A stretch of DNA of 27,431 nt from an uncultured Succinatimonas sp. Lineage in GTDB: Bacteria > Pseudomonadota > Gammaproteobacteria > Enterobacterales > Succinivibrionaceae. Below are positions 24,536 to 27,431 of this stretch, piece after piece (the stretch's first letter is position 1; every line of letters starts with the position of its first letter). The DNA lies in NCBI GenBank assembly GCA_902465145.1, contig CABQMD010000003.1:1-27431 (forward strand), given 5' to 3'. The notes beneath the pieces were generated by a model. That model did not search any database. It had not been told where the DNA came from and saw only the letters and a program-made list of their open reading frames with translations. Position numbers and translations under genes: made by a program.

Positions 24536-25727
24536 CAAATGAGGCTGCAGCCCATAAAGTAACTAAAACAACTAAACAGAAGGTCAAAATAGCAAGACCA
24601 GGAGCGATCGACATCAAGCCACCGAACCTGACGGCTACAGTCATGATGATCACAACAAACACATCAAGCATTGACCATTTACCTATAAATTCAACTAAAT
24701 GGAAAAGTCTGGACAAAGCTATAGGATTAGTGATTGCACCTTTATTTACCTTAAAAGACAAATAAGACAATGCCAAAATTTTAAATCCAGGAATAAACAG
24801 TGATGCAACAATAATTACAGACGCTACTAACCAAGATCCGCTTTTCCACAAAAATAAGGCACCTTCTACGATATTAGATCCTTCCGTATTTCCAAGATAA
24901 GTGGTGAACATTACAGGGTACAGATTTGATGGTAAAAACAATATCGATGCAGCAAGCAGCAATGCAACACATTTTTGTCCGCAACTTTTCTGACGGAAGG
25001 AAGTATTCATCCCGCATCTGGGGCAAACTGCTTCTTTTGCATGACTAACAAAAGCACATGAACACCGTCTGCAAATCTTTATTCCCTGATCTTTTCCATT
25101 CAATTCAAGATTTATTTGTAATTCTGGCCCTTCACCTACCAACTTCCATATCGAAACAGGACGGTATTTATTCCAACACCATACAGTCATCCATGAAAAT
25201 ATAATGAACAGGTAAAATCCAGAAAGAAAATCAACTGTCGCTAAGGAGGTTATCTTGACAAGACTTATTGCCACCGCCAATACAAATACATCGACAAAAG
25301 AACATATATGACAAAAAGAATAAACAGTAGCAACTGTCTTTGACGGTTTATATCCGAGAAAACCAATTGCACATATGATTAACAACATGCACAACGGTAA
25401 TAACAACACCGTACTTACAAACAATGCCGCAAGAAAAAACCAATCCTCAAAAATAAAACATAAGGATAAAAGTGAAAAAGAAGCTGAATTACCAGCTGAT
25501 GACAACGAAAAAAAAGGCAAAGGCAACGCACACAACATCATCAATATCGCCGAAATTGCCACAGCAGCACCTTGGGTCAACGATATTTCGTTTGCAGGCC
25601 TCAATAACCTTTTACAACGCGGACAACGGCATTGATAGCCGCGACGATAAGCAGGAAGCAATACAGCAAGATCACATGACGGGCAAATAACTATACTTTC
25701 ACCATTTAGATCCTGCGAATTTCCCAT
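24495..25727 (-). CDS. pqiA: PqiA, paraquat-inducible inner-membrane protein
   Basis: PqiA is the integral inner-membrane partner of PqiB. The 410-residue product has the known twin layout. Each half starts with a zinc-ribbon-like set of cysteines (C15-x2-C18 and C35-x2-C38; then CRRC and CPRC near residues 220-240) and continues with about four membrane segments. Conserved bits include FLPSNLYPVMFTTYLG in the second half and the KWSMLDVFVV segment. AGGTAGG is a good ribosome site. The gene starts 29 bases after nrdG, so it may be expressed from the nrd promoter. Paraquat regulation in E. coli is through SoxRS; no such site is recognised here. Confidence 0.92.
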   Translation of the reverse strand: MGNSQDLNGESIVICPSCDLAVLLPAYRRGYQCRCPRCKRLLRPANEISLTQGAAVAISAILMMLCALPLPFFSLSSAGNSASFSLLSLCFIFEDWFFLAALFVSTVLLLPLCMLLIICAIGFLGYKPSKTVATVYSFCHICSFVDVFVLAVAISLVKITSLATVDFLSGFYLFIIFSWMTVWCWNKYRPVSIWKLVGEGPELQINLELNGKDQGIKICRRCSCAFVSHAKEAVCPRCGMNTSFRQKSCGQKCVALLLAASILFLPSNLYPVMFTTYLGNTEGSNIVEGALFLWKSGSWLVASVIIVASLFIPGFKILALSYLSFKVNKGAITNPIALSRLFHLVEFIGKWSMLDVFVVIIMTVAVRFGGLMSIAPGLAILTFCLVVLVTLWAAASFDERLIWDKYVEKK

Positions 25728-25756
25728 GCAAAGCCTACCTATTTGTTATCACACTC

Positions 25757-26281
25757 TCACACAAAACCAGAAGCTAAAACGATTTTTCCTGTTTTCAGCG
25801 ATTGTTGTACATCGATAATGCGTTGATTTGATGAACCTCTGAAATCAAGATCTAAAGATTTTTTTGAAAGAATAAACTGACCATCTACTACTACGTCAAG
25901 TTGTTCTAATAATGCTTTTCTATCGGGATTATCCAATAATTTTTCAAAAGTGAATCCAGTATAAGACCATAAAGAATATCCCTGTGCTTTAGCTATTTTT
26001 GCAAATACAGTCAAAGGTTTTGGTTGTATGAAAGGTTCTCCACCAGAAAAGGTTACACCGCCTACCAGAGGATCACGCTTCATTTCGTCATACAAAACCT
26101 TAAGACAAACTTCCAAACCACCGTTAAAATCCCATGATTGCTGGTTATGACAACCTTTACAGTGAAAAGGGCAACCTTGCGTGAAGATCACGTAACGAAT
26201 GCCGGGGCCGTCAACGATTGATTCCTGAACGGCCCCGGCAATTCTTAAAGTGGTTTGATCCAGAATATCCAGATCAGACAT
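25757..26281 (-). CDS. nrdG: Anaerobic ribonucleotide reductase-activating protein (radical SAM)
   Basis: NrdG uses S-adenosylmethionine and a [4Fe-4S] cluster to place the glycyl radical on NrdD. The 174-residue product has the cluster motif C37-x3-C41-x2-C44 (GCPFHCKGCHN), the SAM-binding GGVTFSGGEPFIQP and an early DGPGIRYVIFTQG. Length is normal (E. coli 154, many relatives 160-180). It starts 7 bases after the stop of the small glycyl-radical ORF, pointing to coupled synthesis of activase and radical peptide. Its substrate here would be that small peptide, presumably docked on NrdD. Confidence 0.95.
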   Translation of the reverse strand: MSDLDILDQTTLRIAGAVQESIVDGPGIRYVIFTQGCPFHCKGCHNQQSWDFNGGLEVCLKVLYDEMKRDPLVGGVTFSGGEPFIQPKPLTVFAKIAKAQGYSLWSYTGFTFEKLLDNPDRKALLEQLDVVVDGQFILSKKSLDLDFRGSSNQRIIDVQQSLKTGKIVLASGFV

Positions 26282-26288
26282 GGCTTAC

Positions 26289-26447
26289 TCAAACATGCAT
26301 ATGTTTAACACGATCGTTTACTTCAGCTCTTTTGGCATTGTTAAAACGATCCAGAGTACCGACCAAATACCCAGTAACTCTTCTGATGCGCTCAAATTTA
26401 ACACCTTCACCAACCACTCCATTGTGAGCATGTAATCTTGATTGCAT
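26289..26447 (-). CDS. Stand-alone glycyl-radical domain of anaerobic ribonucleotide reductase
   Basis: A small ORF of 52 codons (54 if the ATG at 26453 is used). It reads FERIRRVTGYLVGTLDRFNN, followed by AKRAEVNDRVKHM. This is the extreme C-terminus of class III ribonucleotide reductase NrdD, with the radical glycine in the TGY motif (codon at 26370-26372), corresponding to RVCGYLG of E. coli. AGGAG at 26456-26460 is 8 bases from the ATG at 26447, ideal spacing; the ATG at 26453 is too close. It lies 81 bases beyond the stop of the large nrdD frame, in the same frame, and 7 bases before nrdG. The N-terminal 11 residues or so are not recognised. It likely supplies in trans the glycyl loop that the large subunit lacks. 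I know of no characterised NrdD example; GrcA/YfiD is the analogue for pyruvate formate-lyase. Confidence 0.85.
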   Translation of the reverse strand: MQSRLHAHNGVVGEGVKFERIRRVTGYLVGTLDRFNNAKRAEVNDRVKHMHV

Positions 26448-26528
26448 AGCCATCACTCCTCAAAACAATATATGCAAGATACCGCATCAAGGCGGATAAA
26501 AAAAATTAAATGAGAAAAAATCTATTCT

Positions 26529-27431
26529 CTAATCAAAGCAACTGCAGTCAACACCAAGTCTTCTTAAACGTTCAATGCTGATCCCTTCTCCGTCACGTCT
26601 ACCACAACGGGGACAAACGTCATTTATAACCCCTACATAATTACATACAGGGCAACGGTCCACAGGATGATTGACCGATCCATAGCCGACTCCGCACTGT
26701 TTCATATATAAAATGACTTTTTCAAATGCATCGACATTTTTAGTCAAATCACCGTCCAACTCAACATAAGAAATAGAACCTGCGTTGCACAATTCGTGAT
26801 ACGGGCCTTCTATTTTAATCTTATCCGCTGCTGATATATCGTAATAAACAGGAACGTGGAAACTGTTGGTATAGTAAGCTCTGTCTGTAACTCCGGTGAT
26901 CTTTCCATACAATTGTTGATCAATTTTTACAAAGCGACCGGACAAGCCTTCGGCCGGAGTTGAAAAAAGAGAAAAGTTAAGTCCTGTTTCCTGAGTATGC
27001 CTGTCTGTCAGCTCTCGCATATGCCTTACAATTTCAAGACCTAACTCGTTTGCCTCAGAACTTTCGCCGTGGTGTTTTCCGACCAATGCTTTGAGACATT
27101 CGGCAAGACCGATAAAACCAACCGACATAGTTCCATGCTTGATGATATCTTCAATATAATCTTCAGGATCAAGCTTATCTGAACCAATCCAAATTCCCTG
27201 TCCCATTAAGAACGGATAATTCAGTACTCGTTTCTTTGCAATAATGTCGAAACGATCCTTCAACTGCTCAAAAACCATGGCAAAGGTTCTGTCAACCGAA
27301 GTATAGAATCTGCTGAGCGAACCGTGGGCTTCGATACCGAGTCTAGGCAGATTTACCGACGTAAATGACAAATTACCTCTCCCGGGAATAATTTCCTTGG
27401 TTTTATCAAAATCATTAGATACTACACGGGT
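26529..27431 (-). CDS. nrdD: Anaerobic ribonucleoside-triphosphate reductase, large part (3' portion, lacks glycyl loop)
   Basis: This is the last 300 codons of NrdD, which reduces ribonucleoside triphosphates without oxygen; the 5' end lies beyond the window. Class III features are visible: GRGNLSFTSVNLPRLGIEA, GTMSVGFIGLAECLKALVGK, a LFSTPAEGLSGRF segment, YYTNSFHVPVYYDI, and a GPYHELCNAGSISYVELDG segment. The C-terminal zinc ribbon has two CPxC pairs (CPVC and CPRC). After that, normal enzymes continue into the glycyl loop. Here the frame reads GEGISIERLRR, then LGVDCSCFD and a TAG stop. The GEGISIERLRR part resembles GEGVKFERIRR of the small downstream ORF, so the break falls exactly before the radical glycine. 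Reading in from the window edge, the frame is open (TRVVSNDFDKTKEIIPGRGN). Confidence 0.92.
   Translation of the reverse strand, partial: TRVVSNDFDKTKEIIPGRGNLSFTSVNLPRLGIEAHGSLSRFYTSVDRTFAMVFEQLKDRFDIIAKKRVLNYPFLMGQGIWIGSDKLDPEDYIEDIIKHGTMSVGFIGLAECLKALVGKHHGESSEANELGLEIVRHMRELTDRHTQETGLNFSLFSTPAEGLSGRFVKIDQQLYGKITGVTDRAYYTNSFHVPVYYDISAADKIKIEGPYHELCNAGSISYVELDGDLTKNVDAFEKVILYMKQCGVGYGSVNHPVDRCPVCNYVGVINDVCPRCGRRDGEGISIERLRRLGVDCSCFD

Noticed and set aside
26482..26495. CCGC/GCGG hairpin between nrdD and the small glycyl ORF as a terminator
   Set aside because: The stem has only four base pairs, and on the transcribed (minus) strand the T-run precedes rather than follows it.
26379..26558. 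nrdD break as a simple frameshift or sequencing slip
   Set aside because: Neither other frame after the last shared codons gives the glycyl loop, the two parts are already in the same frame, and three stops plus a well-placed AGGAG site separate them. A one-base error cannot explain it.
1..27431. CRISPR array, prophage, toxin-antitoxin or defence island
   Set aside because: I saw no regularly spaced direct repeats, no phage structural or integrase genes and no small toxin-antitoxin pairs. Apart from the tnpB-like relic the window is core chromosome.

Overview
The window looks like an origin-proximal stretch of a gammaproteobacterial chromosome with AT-rich DNA. Three things point there: the gene families (EngB, heterotetrameric GlyQS, PqiABC, a SpoT-type stringent factor, OmpA with a C-terminal peptidoglycan domain), the dnaA-dnaN-recF-gyrB block, and two Pseudomonas-type parS palindromes. 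An anaerobic class III ribonucleotide reductase suggests an anaerobe or facultative anaerobe. A member of the Aeromonadales/Succinivibrionaceae would fit, but that placement is inference.

Layout from left to right. (1) 1-6420, + strand: engB, gmk, rpoZ, spoT, a PldB-like hydrolase and a COG0523/CobW metal-chaperone GTPase. A DnaA-box-like cluster lies in the gap before the GTPase gene. (2) 6421-6668: a non-coding island between convergent genes, with an intrinsic terminator on each side and two parS sites 40 bp apart. (3) 6669-10388, - strand: glyQS, a decayed IS200/IS605-like (tnpB) end, and tusA. (4) 10422-11831: tRNA-Thr(UGU), then ompA with a structured promoter and a strong terminator. 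(5) 12084-22374, + strand: dnaA-dnaN-recF-gyrB, followed in the same direction by rpmH-rnpA-yidD-yidC-mnmE. In many gammaproteobacteria these two blocks are divergent or separated. The gyrB-rpmH gap holds a sigma70-like promoter with a dyad over it, and a leader ending in a terminator/antiterminator pair. (6) 22377-27431, - strand: nrdD (3' part only, cut by the window edge), a small glycyl-radical ORF, nrdG, pqiA, pqiB, pqiC.

The most unusual point is the anaerobic ribonucleotide reductase. The large NrdD polypeptide keeps its C-terminal zinc ribbon but stops just before the glycyl-radical loop. That loop is encoded by a separate ORF of about 52 codons with its own Shine-Dalgarno sequence, between nrdD and nrdG. 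This looks like a split NrdD with a detachable radical-bearing peptide, comparable in principle to GrcA/YfiD for pyruvate formate-lyase. Three in-frame stop codons lie between the two parts, and no frameshift rejoins them.

The rest is mostly housekeeping: replication initiation and clamp, gyrase, ribosome and RNase P, membrane-protein insertion, tRNA modification and charging, nucleotide and alarmone metabolism, and envelope lipid transport.
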